Part shown: positions 32,284-40,487 of the stretch, piece by piece
Position numbering within the stretch: the first letter of the stretch is position 1
How the letters are laid out: each line of letters begins with the position of its first letter
Made by a program: the position numbers and the translations under genes
The notes under the pieces: generated by a model
The model's input: the letters and a program-made list of their open reading frames with translations, nothing else
What the model was told of the DNA's origin: nothing
Databases searched by the model: none
Assembly (NCBI RefSeq): GCF_903893715.1
Contig: NZ_CAITNG010000039.1
Location: forward strand, 33,532-97,531
Source of the DNA: an uncultured Mucilaginibacter sp.
GTDB lineage: Bacteria > Bacteroidota > Bacteroidia > Sphingobacteriales > Sphingobacteriaceae
DNA: 64,000 nt
Reading direction: 5' to 3'

Positions 32284-33242
32284 ACCATAGCTTTTTGCCC
32301 CTTTGCCAAAAGGAAACCAAACTGCCTGAAAGGGAAACTGCGGAAACTGCTTATTTTAAATCGGTTGCCGACCTTTGCAAAATTCACGGTTTACAGCCCT
32401 TAGACACAGCGCATTTGCCCTATCCCTATAATATCCTGTTAAGCCATAGGGACATTGAAAAAAAACTGAACAGGTTACCCTACGATACTGAACTGTTTAT
32501 CACCCGGAGCCAATCGGAAAGGACGATTGCGTTAACTACCAAACAGGTGTACGAGGTCGGTAACACGCTTTACTATATCCCCGTTATACCGCTTTTCCGC
32601 TTTTTGAAGCATAAGGAAAACAAAGCGAGTGGTAAGCTATTGCTTGCCGTTATGTCTTACCTGTACAGGGAAGCGGGCATCCCGTATTACAGGGACGAGG
32701 GCAATTTTATGTATGATAATTACGAAATAAACAAGGAGTATTTTTTGGAGTGCCTGAACGAATCGCCCGATGAATACGAGGAAGATATATCCGACATCAT
32801 CAGGAATGAACTATGCGGGGATATTATGCAACGCAAAATCTATAACCGTTACCATCTTGACAATTTTGCTAAAACCATTGAGCGTTTTAAACCTCAAAAT
32901 GCCTTTGACGAAGAATGTTTATTAATCGCTAAAGACGCTTTAGCCCTGTACCTTGAATTTCCGAACAGTTCCGTTTTTCAGCATCTTGAAGAACCCGAAG
33001 ATACAGACGAAATTCCCACGCCAGAAACATACATTTCCTTTATAGGGGACGGAAAAGGCTGGGTTTATGAAAACGTTGAACGCTACATAAATGACTACTT
33101 AGGAAATTTCGCTGAAATGGCTTTGCCGACCCGAATACAGCTATTTGACGGCACAACGACCGAAGCAGAAACGCTTGAATTTGAATACCGCCTTTTTGAA
33201 TTGATAGCAGACCTTTGCAATATTTTATTTGAGTTACCATGA
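32160..33242 (+). CDS. PRTRC cassette large protein, probably protein F
   Basis: A 360-aa product, start uncertain. The first ~45 residues (MQTIPSIRKIRRKPQPVARH onward) have a basic, non-conserved look and overlap a more plausible short ORF. The conserved part probably begins near KLPERETAETAYFKSVADLC. The rest is acidic and alpha-rich (NESPDEYEEDISDIIRNELC). Position between PRTRC C and B and length fit PRTRC protein F, but no motif proves it. It overlaps the B gene by 4 bp. Confidence 0.6.
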   Translation: MQTIPSIRKIRRKPQPVARHAGGTKGQGKISPLASCTNGFLNHSFLPLCQKETKLPERETAETAYFKSVADLCKIHGLQPLDTAHLPYPYNILLSHRDIEKKLNRLPYDTELFITRSQSERTIALTTKQVYEVGNTLYYIPVIPLFRFLKHKENKASGKLLLAVMSYLYREAGIPYYRDEGNFMYDNYEINKEYFLECLNESPDEYEEDISDIIRNELCGDIMQRKIYNRYHLDNFAKTIERFKPQNAFDEECLLIAKDALALYLEFPNSSVFQHLEEPEDTDEIPTPETYISFIGDGKGWVYENVERYINDYLGNFAEMALPTRIQLFDGTTTEAETLEFEYRLFELIADLCNILFELP

Positions 33243-33955
33243 GAGAGAATATAACCCAACAGTTCGGGCATTTATACGAACCATTAAAAGCGCTGCTAAT
33301 TTACAGGAACAGCGAAAAGAAAAACATTTACGTGGAAGCATTTGATATGGATCGGGACGGTAGGCCGATTAACGCCCATCCCTTAACCATGCAGGAAAGT
33401 ATCTCCTTAGCCAAAGCCTTAGATACTTCCGAGGATTTGCAGACCAGCTTTTTAGACCCGACAGGCTTAATGCCAAAAAACGTATTGTACATCAACCGGG
33501 GGCGCAATGCCTACGCCCTGTGGCATACCCCGACACAAAAAGTAAGGCTGTTATTTAAAGACGGCTTATCCATCCCCAATGGGGAAGCCTATGTACCGCC
33601 GATGGTATGGAAAGCCCAACGTAATGCCTTGTATGTTTATGCGCTGAAAAACGATGAACCATTAACCCTTACTACCACGTTGAGCCAGGCGCCGTACTTT
33701 AATATTTACGGGGACGGAAAGGTTTGCCTCGGTAACGTCAGCATCCAAATCCCAAAGGATTGCGGGTTGGAAGAATTTATGCGCCTGTGGCAGATTTACT
33801 TTTTCAACAGCTTTTTCAGCCATACGCTTGGTGGTGCAAGCCCTGTAAAGGGCAACATCGTACAGCTTTGGCAAAAACTGGTAAACACCGATGAACCGTT
33901 TCCTTTAGAAAAATTGAACCCGATTAAATCAACAATTAAAGACCTGATAAAATGA
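33239..33955 (+). CDS. PRTRC system protein B
   Basis: A 238-aa protein with the family features VLYINRGRNAYALWHTPTQK, VPPMVWKAQRNALYVYALKN and the C-terminal FNSFFSHTLGGASPVKGNIV. Structural predictions in the literature place PRTRC-B near E2-like folds, which I cannot verify here. It overlaps the ThiF gene by 4 bp (ATGA), giving coupled translation. Confidence 0.83.
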   Translation: MRENITQQFGHLYEPLKALLIYRNSEKKNIYVEAFDMDRDGRPINAHPLTMQESISLAKALDTSEDLQTSFLDPTGLMPKNVLYINRGRNAYALWHTPTQKVRLLFKDGLSIPNGEAYVPPMVWKAQRNALYVYALKNDEPLTLTTTLSQAPYFNIYGDGKVCLGNVSIQIPKDCGLEEFMRLWQIYFFNSFFSHTLGGASPVKGNIVQLWQKLVNTDEPFPLEKLNPIKSTIKDLIK

Positions 33956-34755
33956 AAACTTTACCCGCCATACACTTTACGGATACCGCCTTGCTTGACC
34001 CCACCAACCCTATAACCGTTAACCTCATAGGCGCAGGCGGTACGGGACACCGTATGCTAACCGAACTGGTCAGGATGCACATATCGTTACAGGCATTCGG
34101 AAAGCCCGGACTGCAGGTTAATCTCTTCGATGATGATATAATTACCGAAGCGAACAGGGGCAGGCAAATGTTTGCCCAAACAGAAATCGGGCATTTTAAA
34201 TCGGTTATCCTAATAAACCGTATCAACCGCTTTAATGGTACGAACTGGAAAGCCGTACCCGAACGCTTCAGCACAAAAACCCTGCACCTGTTACCCAATA
34301 CAGGCAAAGCAAATATTTATATTAGCTGCGTGGATACTGCAAGCGCAAGATTTGATATTGCTGGCGCATTGAGAAAGGTTTGCAGGGACAGCCGTAACGA
34401 CCGCGCCAAGCCTTTCTACTGGATGGACTTGGGCAACAGCCGTTTTACAGGGCAATTGGTATTATCTACCCTCGATGAAATCAAACAACCCGAATCGGAA
34501 CGCTTCAGGCCAGTAGCCAGCCTGCCAAAGGTAACCGATGAATTTAAGGACTTGTTAGAGGAAGTGGACGACAAAGATGAGCCGAGTTGCTCCCAGGCCG
34601 AAGCCCTCAGAAAACAGGATTTATATATCAATACAGCTTTAGCCGTTTACGGTGCGGAACTGCTATGGCAGTTACTAAGCGATGGCATGATAGAACATCG
34701 GGGCTTATTCCTGAACATTAAAAAGTTTAAAACCACACCGCTCAAAATAGTTTAA
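33952..34755 (+). CDS. PRTRC system ThiF family protein (E1-like)
   Basis: A 267-aa adenylyltransferase. The nucleotide-binding GAGGTG is at residues 27-32 (VNLIGAGGTGHRMLTELVRM), followed by NLFDDDIITEANRGRQMF with the Asp and Arg residues of ThiF/MoeB/E1 enzymes, and later YISCVDTASARFDI. It should adenylate the C-terminus of PRTRC-C. No cysteine in an obvious E1 position was found, and the cassette lacks a visible JAB protease or ParB gene here. Confidence 0.88.
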   Translation: MKTLPAIHFTDTALLDPTNPITVNLIGAGGTGHRMLTELVRMHISLQAFGKPGLQVNLFDDDIITEANRGRQMFAQTEIGHFKSVILINRINRFNGTNWKAVPERFSTKTLHLLPNTGKANIYISCVDTASARFDIAGALRKVCRDSRNDRAKPFYWMDLGNSRFTGQLVLSTLDEIKQPESERFRPVASLPKVTDEFKDLLEEVDDKDEPSCSQAEALRKQDLYINTALAVYGAELLWQLLSDGMIEHRGLFLNIKKFKTTPLKIV

Positions 34756-34774
34756 TACTATCTGCTATGAAATC

Positions 34775-34814
34775 ATCATGAGCCTAATTTTTCCACCGAT
34801 ATTAGGCTCATGAT
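34775..34814 (+). terminator. 14-bp perfect hairpin after the PRTRC operon
   Basis: ATCATGAGCCTAAT and ATTAGGCTCATGAT enclose 12 nt, 19 bp after the ThiF stop. It is long enough to act as a transcript end structure, though the T-tract on the plus strand is missing. The gene at 34845 follows. Confidence 0.55.
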
Positions 34815-34844
34815 AGCTTCATCACCATTAAAAAAAATACTTGG

Positions 34845-35030
34845 ATGAAAATTATTGATTTGGACGGCAGGGAAATCGAAGTGACGGACTTGGACCTGGC
34901 AATCATGCAGGCGGATGATTATCGCTATTACAGGGTTAACGAACCAACAGAAATGCACCTGCATTTATATGACTATTGGGAAGATTTTTATCAAAAGTTG
35001 TTGTTACTGGATAAAGAGATAAAAGAATGA
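34845..35030 (+). CDS. Unknown 61-aa acidic protein coupled to a macro-domain gene
   Basis: The protein MKIIDLDGREIEVTDLDLAI continues as an acidic, aromatic-rich chain (DDYRYYRVNEPTEMHLHLYD). It is not recognised. The stop overlaps the start of the macro-domain gene by 4 bp, so the two are a translational pair. It may regulate or partner the macro-domain protein; no motif supports this beyond synteny. Confidence 0.6.
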   Translation: MKIIDLDGREIEVTDLDLAIMQADDYRYYRVNEPTEMHLHLYDYWEDFYQKLLLLDKEIKE

Positions 35031-35476
35031 TTAATTATGTGAAAGGCATCCTGCTGGAAAGTCCAGCGGTCGCGCTCGTCAACACCGTGAATACGGTTGG
35101 GGTGATGGGTAAAGGGATTGCCCTGCAATTCAAAAAGGCTTTTCCGCATAATTTTGAAGTATACAGGGAAGCTTCCCGTACAGGGCAGGTTAACATCGGT
35201 AAAATTTTGGCGGTCACAGACCGCAACTTATTATACGGAGATAAATTGATCCTCAATTTGCCGACCAAAACACATTGGCGATTGCCGTCTGAATACGATT
35301 ATATAGCAGCTGGGTTGGTCGTATTAAGAAACTATCTATTAACTCATCACGTAGCAAGTGTTGCCATTCCTGCGCTTGGCTGCGGAAACGGGGGGCTGGA
35401 TTGGTTGAAAGTAAAACTAATGATAGAAGATGCGTTAGGTAATATAGAAATTCCCGTTTGGGTCTATGAGCCTTGA
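35027..35476 (+). CDS. Macro-domain protein, DarG-like ADP-ribosyl hydrolase
   Basis: A 149-aa macro domain occupying the whole protein. The ADP-ribose-binding segments are NTVNTVGVMGKGIALQFKKA and PALGCGNGGLDW, typical of the DarG/TARG1-type DNA-ADP-ribosyl hydrolases. In DarTG systems DarG reverses DNA ADP-ribosylation by the toxin DarT. No DarT-like gene lies next to it. It may therefore be a solitary antitoxin, serve anti-defence against DarT, or act on another ADP-ribosylated target. Confidence 0.88.
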   Translation: MINYVKGILLESPAVALVNTVNTVGVMGKGIALQFKKAFPHNFEVYREASRTGQVNIGKILAVTDRNLLYGDKLILNLPTKTHWRLPSEYDYIAAGLVVLRNYLLTHHVASVAIPALGCGNGGLDWLKVKLMIEDALGNIEIPVWVYEP

Positions 35477-35491
35477 CCGCATACCCGGTGC

Positions 35492-35537
35492 GCCGGAACC
35501 GCCACATGCTCCTGTCCTCGCAAGAGGCGGTTCCGGC
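35492..35537. repeat. 12-bp perfect inverted repeat after macro-domain gene
   Basis: GCCGGAACCGCC and GGCGGTTCCGGC flank 22 nt, 16 bp past the macro-gene stop. It is GC-rich against the local background and lacks a T-tract. It could be a transcript end structure or a recombination/attachment relic. Confidence 0.6.
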
Positions 35538-35652
35538 AGTTAAGGCTGCTTGATTTGAACAAAATCTAACCCTGCCCCGCATACCTTATATTTTCTTCAA
35601 AACAAGCGGTGTTATTTTTCCGGGTTTTTGCGGCCTTGGGTTATCCTAACGT

Positions 35653-36041
35653 TTATTTGGTGCCCCATTTCTTCACACGTTTCAGGATTGCATGTGCCGG
35701 GAGGCGGTCATTATTGGACATCAGCTTTTCGAGCTTTCTTTGAAGCCGTAATTTCGGGAATCAGTTCCAGCGCAACGATTTAGGCTAAAACCCAGATCAG
35801 GCCGTGTACACACAGCCATTTTTTCTCACAGTGCTTTCTTAACTTGTTGTCGCCGGAGATGACCAGACAGGCTGATTGCCGCGCATAATAAATAGGGTAC
35901 GGTCGGCTGCTTCAGCCCGGTAAGAAATTCAAGCGTTATGTTTATGCCTATACCGTACCCCGGGTCGCTGAATGGCTGGTTTATTATCAATTGTACCTGG
36001 TCACTGGCAACAAATGGGAAGGGGCGGAATCTCCTGGCCAT
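35653..36041 (-). pseudogene. Possible decayed gene in the 35477-36210 gap
   Basis: The 734-bp gap has no intact gene. On the minus strand a 71-codon ORF from 36041 (MARRFRPFPFVASDQVQLII) ends at 35826. In another frame, about 35653-35760, the end LEKLMSNNDRLPAHAILKRV reads like a genuine C-terminus (LKRVKKWGTK, stop). The two could be one frameshifted gene. No family was recognised, so this is weak evidence. Confidence 0.3.
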
Positions 36042-36172
36042 TTTATAGAAGCTCCCATCAATGTGATTATGAATGAATCTGCTCAGGTGTAAAACGGGTA
36101 ATTAAGCCGCATACTGACATAATTAAAGCGATTTTAAGTGCTCTATGACTTAATCATAAAAAGATTGTAAAG

Positions 36173-36206
36173 CCGTCTTTTTTTGCGGTTTAAGTGGGTA
36201 TTTTTG
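36173..36206 (+). promoter_or_regulatory. Shared promoter block, copy 1
   Basis: An 18-nt block CCGTCTTTTTTTGCGGTT (36173-36190), 8 nt spacer, -7 element TATTTTTG (36199-36206), then 4 nt to the ATG at 36211. The same layout with 16 of 18 matching block positions is found at 38034-38067 before the 205-aa gene. The short distance to ATG suggests a leaderless mRNA. Confidence 0.6.
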
Positions 36207-36210
36207 AAAT

Positions 36211-36879
36211 ATGAATACCGATAGTCTTTTTCCAAATTTGACCATTGTCAACCTCTTAAATGACTTTCATCAAAACGAGTTTGATGTTTCCACCATTGAT
36301 AGCTACATGGTCAGCTACCATGCCTTCCTGAATTATTTTAAAATTATTGCTGATAGAAAAGGAGAAATAAGGAAAGATGACCTAATAATTGGTATTAATT
36401 TCACCTACGGATGGATGCCAACCATTTTCAGTTTTAAAAATGATGATTTTGACTATCCGCTTCACATACTTAACCAGGTACAGCAGGGCGCAATTATTGG
36501 AATCAAGGAGTTTAATGCTCTTAAGTCGTTGTTCAACAATTCAATAGTCGGAACATCAAAGCTATTGCATTTCATTAATCCGGAGCAATATGCAATATGG
36601 GACAGCCGTGTTTGTCGGTTCGCGACAGGCCGTAATAATGTGTACCAATCACAAGTGAATAACACAGAGTATTTCAACCGATATTTGAATTTAAGCAGAT
36701 TGCTGTCATCCGAACCCCTATTTGAATATGAGATATATCAGCCATTTTGCAAAAAATTAAATGAATATCAACAAAAGACTATTCCTGTTACTCCTTTACG
36801 GGTTCTTGAACTTTTACTTTTCTTAATGGATATTAAAAAATATGGTCGAAATAATAAAGCAACAGCGGTGGTTGAATAA
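36211..36879 (+). CDS. Unknown 222-aa protein upstream of the WYL regulator
   Basis: Not confidently recognised. A mainly helical protein with one distinctive segment, SKLLHFINPEQYAIWDSRVC, that recalls the helix-hairpin/DNA-glycosylase-like set of small proteins in which Pro and the Asp of DSR are conserved. Its promoter block is repeated before the 205-aa gene further down, so it probably belongs to the same regulatory unit as the RecBCD operon. No catalytic claim can be made. Confidence 0.6.
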   Translation: MNTDSLFPNLTIVNLLNDFHQNEFDVSTIDSYMVSYHAFLNYFKIIADRKGEIRKDDLIIGINFTYGWMPTIFSFKNDDFDYPLHILNQVQQGAIIGIKEFNALKSLFNNSIVGTSKLLHFINPEQYAIWDSRVCRFATGRNNVYQSQVNNTEYFNRYLNLSRLLSSEPLFEYEIYQPFCKKLNEYQQKTIPVTPLRVLELLLFLMDIKKYGRNNKATAVVE

Positions 36880-36882
36880 GTG

Positions 36883-36924
36883 AATACTATCAGACTTTTG
36901 CAGTATTTGACTTATTTAAATACT
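36883..36924 (+). promoter_or_regulatory. AATACT/AGTATT half-sites before the WYL gene
   Basis: Three related half-sites: AATACT (36883-36888), AGTATTT (36902-36908) and AAATACT (36918-36924). The last two form a perfect 7-bp inverted repeat with a 9-nt spacer, ending 24 bp before the WYL start. They are likely an operator for the encoded regulator. Confidence 0.5.
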
Positions 36925-36947
36925 TTGCATAACCTTATCTTTAACCA

Positions 36948-38024
36948 ATGAAACAAGAAGCCCGCCTAAAAAAATGGGACGAACTTATTAGGCAGAAGCG
37001 CTATCCTGGGATCCAAAATTTTTGCGCATTGTCAGGTGCGGAAAGAACTGTTTCAGATCGGACTCTTGAATCTGATATTCGAGAACTCAAAAGGATTTTA
37101 GCATCTAAATATACCTCCTTAGAATCGGCTCAGCTTTTGAAATATAGTAGAAGCCGTGGAGGTTATTATTACCCTGAATCCATCAGCGCCTTTACTGAAA
37201 TCGATTCGCGCGACATTCGGAATCTACAGGAATTAAGCCGTAGCTTAAGCGGATTTACCCATTTATTTGTCACCAATGAAGCTAAAAATGCGTTCTACAA
37301 ATTAAAAGCCATAGCTAAACTTGAAGAAAGTACTAAGGGGCAGGATGCACTCTGGAATCCTGTTATCTATACAAAGGAAGGGGCGCGTGACGGACAAGAT
37401 TTTTTCGACGAGATCATTCATTCAATTGAAGATTTATGTGCTATAACGCTTCAATATCGGGCATTTGGAAAAAAACAATTAAAAAAACACTTAGTCTTGC
37501 CGTTAGTAATCAAGGAGTGGCAAAATGCTTGGTATTTATTAGCCTGTCCGTTACCTGACCCGGAGATAAAAAGGCTTAGGTTGAAAAAAGACGAACTCCA
37601 ACTCTTTGCACTGAACAGGATACAACATATTAGCAGAGAATCTATTTCGCTCAGACCAAAAATCGTCAATCTGGGGGAATTTAACCCTGCAACCTACTTT
37701 CAAAATAGTTTTGGGGTGTTCCGTGAAAATTTAAGTACGTCAGAAAACCAGCCTGAAATTTTAAAACTTATGCTGGACACCGCTGATGCGTGGATGTACG
37801 ATTATATAAAACGCACCCCTATCCATCCGACCGTCCATATTCTTAGTGATGACCCCGAAAAGAATTATTTGCGATTTACGATGGATTTAGAATGGAGTCC
37901 TGAACTGGAGGCTTTTTTACTTCAGTTCTCACCGATGCTCAAGCTTAAGGGAACTGTAAAAGCGGTAAAAAAATTTAGGGAGCGGCTGAAGCGTATCCAA
38001 GATTCTTATTCAGATTTAAACTAA
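36948..38024 (+). CDS. WYL-domain transcriptional regulator
   Basis: A 358-aa YafY/BrxR/CapW-type regulator. The N-terminal winged helix covers about residues 8-80 (SDRTLESDIRELKRILASKY). The WYL domain spans about 165-245: ITLQYRAFGKKQLKKHLVLP then LVIKEWQNAWYLLACPL, with the WYL-equivalent WYL in AWYLLA. A C-terminal WCX-like extension follows. WYL regulators often control phage-defence loci and may sense nucleic acid or nucleotide ligands. Here it heads the RecBCD/helicase cluster, with operator-like half-sites just upstream. Confidence 0.9.
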   Translation: MKQEARLKKWDELIRQKRYPGIQNFCALSGAERTVSDRTLESDIRELKRILASKYTSLESAQLLKYSRSRGGYYYPESISAFTEIDSRDIRNLQELSRSLSGFTHLFVTNEAKNAFYKLKAIAKLEESTKGQDALWNPVIYTKEGARDGQDFFDEIIHSIEDLCAITLQYRAFGKKQLKKHLVLPLVIKEWQNAWYLLACPLPDPEIKRLRLKKDELQLFALNRIQHISRESISLRPKIVNLGEFNPATYFQNSFGVFRENLSTSENQPEILKLMLDTADAWMYDYIKRTPIHPTVHILSDDPEKNYLRFTMDLEWSPELEAFLLQFSPMLKLKGTVKAVKKFRERLKRIQDSYSDLN

Positions 38025-38033
38025 GTAGCTAAC

Positions 38034-38067
38034 CCGTGGTTTTTTGCGGTTAACAATAACAGTTTTG
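38034..38067 (+). promoter_or_regulatory. Shared promoter block, copy 2
   Basis: CCGTGGTTTTTTGCGGTT (38034-38051), 8 nt, -7-like CAGTTTTG (38060-38067), 4 nt, ATG at 38072. Geometry is identical to the block at 36173-36206. It is an extra internal promoter for the 205-aa gene and probably the recDCB genes. Confidence 0.55.
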
Positions 38068-38071
38068 TAAT

Positions 38072-38689
38072 ATGGAAAAAACAGAAGCCCTGAATAAGTT
38101 AACTTGCTATGTCGCACAGGCGCAATTGTGGCATAAGTTACGTTTAACACATACCGATGATCAACTCAACGATCTATTGTTGCAAATTATTATAATTGAA
38201 GAGGAGCTATTGGCTTTTTATGGGCTTCCCAATACGCTCCATTATAATGAATACTTTCAGTTACTGGCATTAAAAGATGATTTTATATTAGCCGATGCTA
38301 AACAGCTAATTTCCGAATTAGAGGAAGCGGCGGCTACATTCTTAAGTAGCCCTGTTATCACCGATGTAGAATTACTGAGGCAAGCTTTTGAAAATAAAAC
38401 AATCATTGAAAATGTTTTGCCAGCAACCCGGCTAAAGCTAAAACCGGAGCCTTATTTTGATTACGTTTACGAAACTAAATTTTTAAAAGGACTTACAGAA
38501 CCCCAGGTAATGCTTACAGATTTTCAGATCGTAGCTGAAAATGGCCTGGGACAAAAATTGACTGATTTAAGCATAAATCAGGATTTGTGTTCTGACGATT
38601 ATGAGTCATTGCACACTTTTAATTTACAGTTTACAGAAGATTTTATTCTAAATTATCAAGATTATAAAAATCGAATTATGGTTCAATAG
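38072..38689 (+). CDS. Unknown 205-aa protein preceding recD
   Basis: Not recognised. An acidic, leucine-rich, helical protein (NKLTCYVAQAQLWHKLRLTH; LLLQIIIIEEELLAFYGLPN) with no catalytic motif. It sits 26 bp before recD and has its own copy of the shared promoter block. It could be a small accessory subunit or inhibitor of the RecBCD-like enzyme, by position only. Confidence 0.65.
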   Translation: MEKTEALNKLTCYVAQAQLWHKLRLTHTDDQLNDLLLQIIIIEEELLAFYGLPNTLHYNEYFQLLALKDDFILADAKQLISELEEAAATFLSSPVITDVELLRQAFENKTIIENVLPATRLKLKPEPYFDYVYETKFLKGLTEPQVMLTDFQIVAENGLGQKLTDLSINQDLCSDDYESLHTFNLQFTEDFILNYQDYKNRIMVQ

Positions 38690-38715
38690 TCATTGATTAA
38701 CCTTATCCAACTTAG

Positions 38716-40482
38716 ATGAAACAAACCCTAAATGATGTACACCAACAATTCGCGGAATTCTTTCCGGGAAAAGTTTTGGCGCCTTTTGTATATCTCTTAT
38801 CCAAGAAATTGAGTGAAGGCCATATTTGTCTGAATATTGATCTGTTAGCCGACGAACTGGAAGGATTGCCTGTCAATTATCAAAAAATAATTGAAAATGA
38901 CAGCGAAAAGCTCGTTTATGAGCAGTTGGTTACTGATGAAAATGGTCGACAACCTTTTATCTTACATAATAGACGATTGTACTTTGAACGATATTTTGCT
39001 TACGAAACAAAAATCCTGAATGGAATCCTGACCTTAATAAAAAATGGAAAACCGTTAATAGATGATCGATGTGCTACACTACTTGCTAATTGTGAGCTTA
39101 TCAATGACCTTTTCAAAGGCAACTTTTCGCAAGATGAGATAGATTGGCAAATGGCTGGTGTTCTGGTGGGTGTAATTAATAATTTTACCATAATTACGGG
39201 CGGGCCAGGAACAGGTAAGACCACAACATTGGCAAAGTTGCTTGCAGTTCTTTTCACCATTGAGCCTAATATAAGAGTTGCGCTTGCCGCCCCTACCGGT
39301 AAAGCCGCTATGCGGATGGCAGAATCATTACAAAGTGCCAGAATTGACGCTCCGGAATCAGTGGTCAATCGAATAAAAGCATTAGAACCGGTGACGTTAC
39401 ATCGATTGCTCAAATCCGTTCCCAATTCAACCCAGTTTCGACACAATGCAGAGAATCCGTTAGCTGAAGACGTAATCGTAATTGATGAAGCTTCAATGGT
39501 AGATGTTGCGCTTTTTGCAAAGCTAATGGAAGCGGTTGGGGCACATACCCGACTAATATTTCTCGGTGATAAAAATCAACTGGCATCTGTTGAAGCAGGC
39601 AGTATGCTTGGCGATTTATGCCAATTCGAACCAATTATTAATACGGTTCCTCAAGAAACAGAAATTGTTTTAAATGCTGTTTTAAAATTGCCATCTGCTA
39701 AGCAGTTGCACCCATTAGCAGGACACATTATCGAACTGAAGAAAAGCCATCGTTTTTCGGACACTTCTGAGATCGGAAATTTAAGTCGTGCTATTTTAGC
39801 GGGCCAAATTGAAGCAATAAAACCAGGAAGCGATGTAGCCATTGATCATAATTTTAATGATCATTTATTGGCCGCTTTTTTTGCAGGTTTTGAAACCTAT
39901 ATCAATGAAGGTGATATTACACAAGCACTTCAAAAACTTAATTCTCAAAGAATATTGTGTGCAGTTTGGGAAGGCGAACAAGGCGTAACGCATTTAAATA
40001 CCCTGGTTGAAGAATACCTTAAGAGCAAGAAGTTAATTCGCATCACTTCTGATTTTTATGAGAACAGGCCTATTATGGTTTCGCGAAATTATTATGATCT
40101 GGGATTATTCAATGGTGATACAGGAATTATTCGACCCGATGAAAACGGCAATTTAAAAGCCTGGTTTTCTGATGGTAAAGGAGGAGTCCGCGATGTACTC
40201 CCACATTACATTAGCGAAGTTCAAACGGTATTTGCAATGACCATCCATAAAAGCCAAGGTTCGGAATATGACCGGGTGCTAATACTACTACCTGAAAAGG
40301 GTGGTGAAAGGCTGCTAACACGCGAATTGCTATACACCGCCGTAACGCGAGCGAAAAATAGCGTAACAATACAAGCCAGTCATGAAGTCATGCGAACAAC
40401 GGTTATTACTTCAGTGCAACGAGCATCAGGAATCTTTGAACGATTTATTCAATCATCGTCTACAAACCTAAATTTACAATAA
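38716..40482 (+). CDS. recD: RecD-like helicase, exodeoxyribonuclease V alpha subunit
   Basis: A 588-aa SF1B helicase. An N-terminal RecB-interaction region precedes Walker A at 162-169 (GGPGTGKT). Walker B is VIVIDEASMVDVALF, motif III-like RLIFLGDKNQLASVEAGSML. The C-terminal motifs TIHKSQGSEYDRVLI and LLYTAVTRAKNSVTI follow a 2B-like insertion. In the classical enzyme RecD is the 5'-3' motor. Length is close to E. coli RecD (608 aa). RecC follows after 5 bp, giving the order recD-recC-recB. Confidence 0.93.
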   Translation: MKQTLNDVHQQFAEFFPGKVLAPFVYLLSKKLSEGHICLNIDLLADELEGLPVNYQKIIENDSEKLVYEQLVTDENGRQPFILHNRRLYFERYFAYETKILNGILTLIKNGKPLIDDRCATLLANCELINDLFKGNFSQDEIDWQMAGVLVGVINNFTIITGGPGTGKTTTLAKLLAVLFTIEPNIRVALAAPTGKAAMRMAESLQSARIDAPESVVNRIKALEPVTLHRLLKSVPNSTQFRHNAENPLAEDVIVIDEASMVDVALFAKLMEAVGAHTRLIFLGDKNQLASVEAGSMLGDLCQFEPIINTVPQETEIVLNAVLKLPSAKQLHPLAGHIIELKKSHRFSDTSEIGNLSRAILAGQIEAIKPGSDVAIDHNFNDHLLAAFFAGFETYINEGDITQALQKLNSQRILCAVWEGEQGVTHLNTLVEEYLKSKKLIRITSDFYENRPIMVSRNYYDLGLFNGDTGIIRPDENGNLKAWFSDGKGGVRDVLPHYISEVQTVFAMTIHKSQGSEYDRVLILLPEKGGERLLTRELLYTAVTRAKNSVTIQASHEVMRTTVITSVQRASGIFERFIQSSSTNLNLQ

Positions 40483-40487
40483 CAGCT

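Noticed and set aside
39000..39446. 148-aa minus-strand ORF opposite recD
   Set aside because: Antisense shadow of a well-supported helicase gene.
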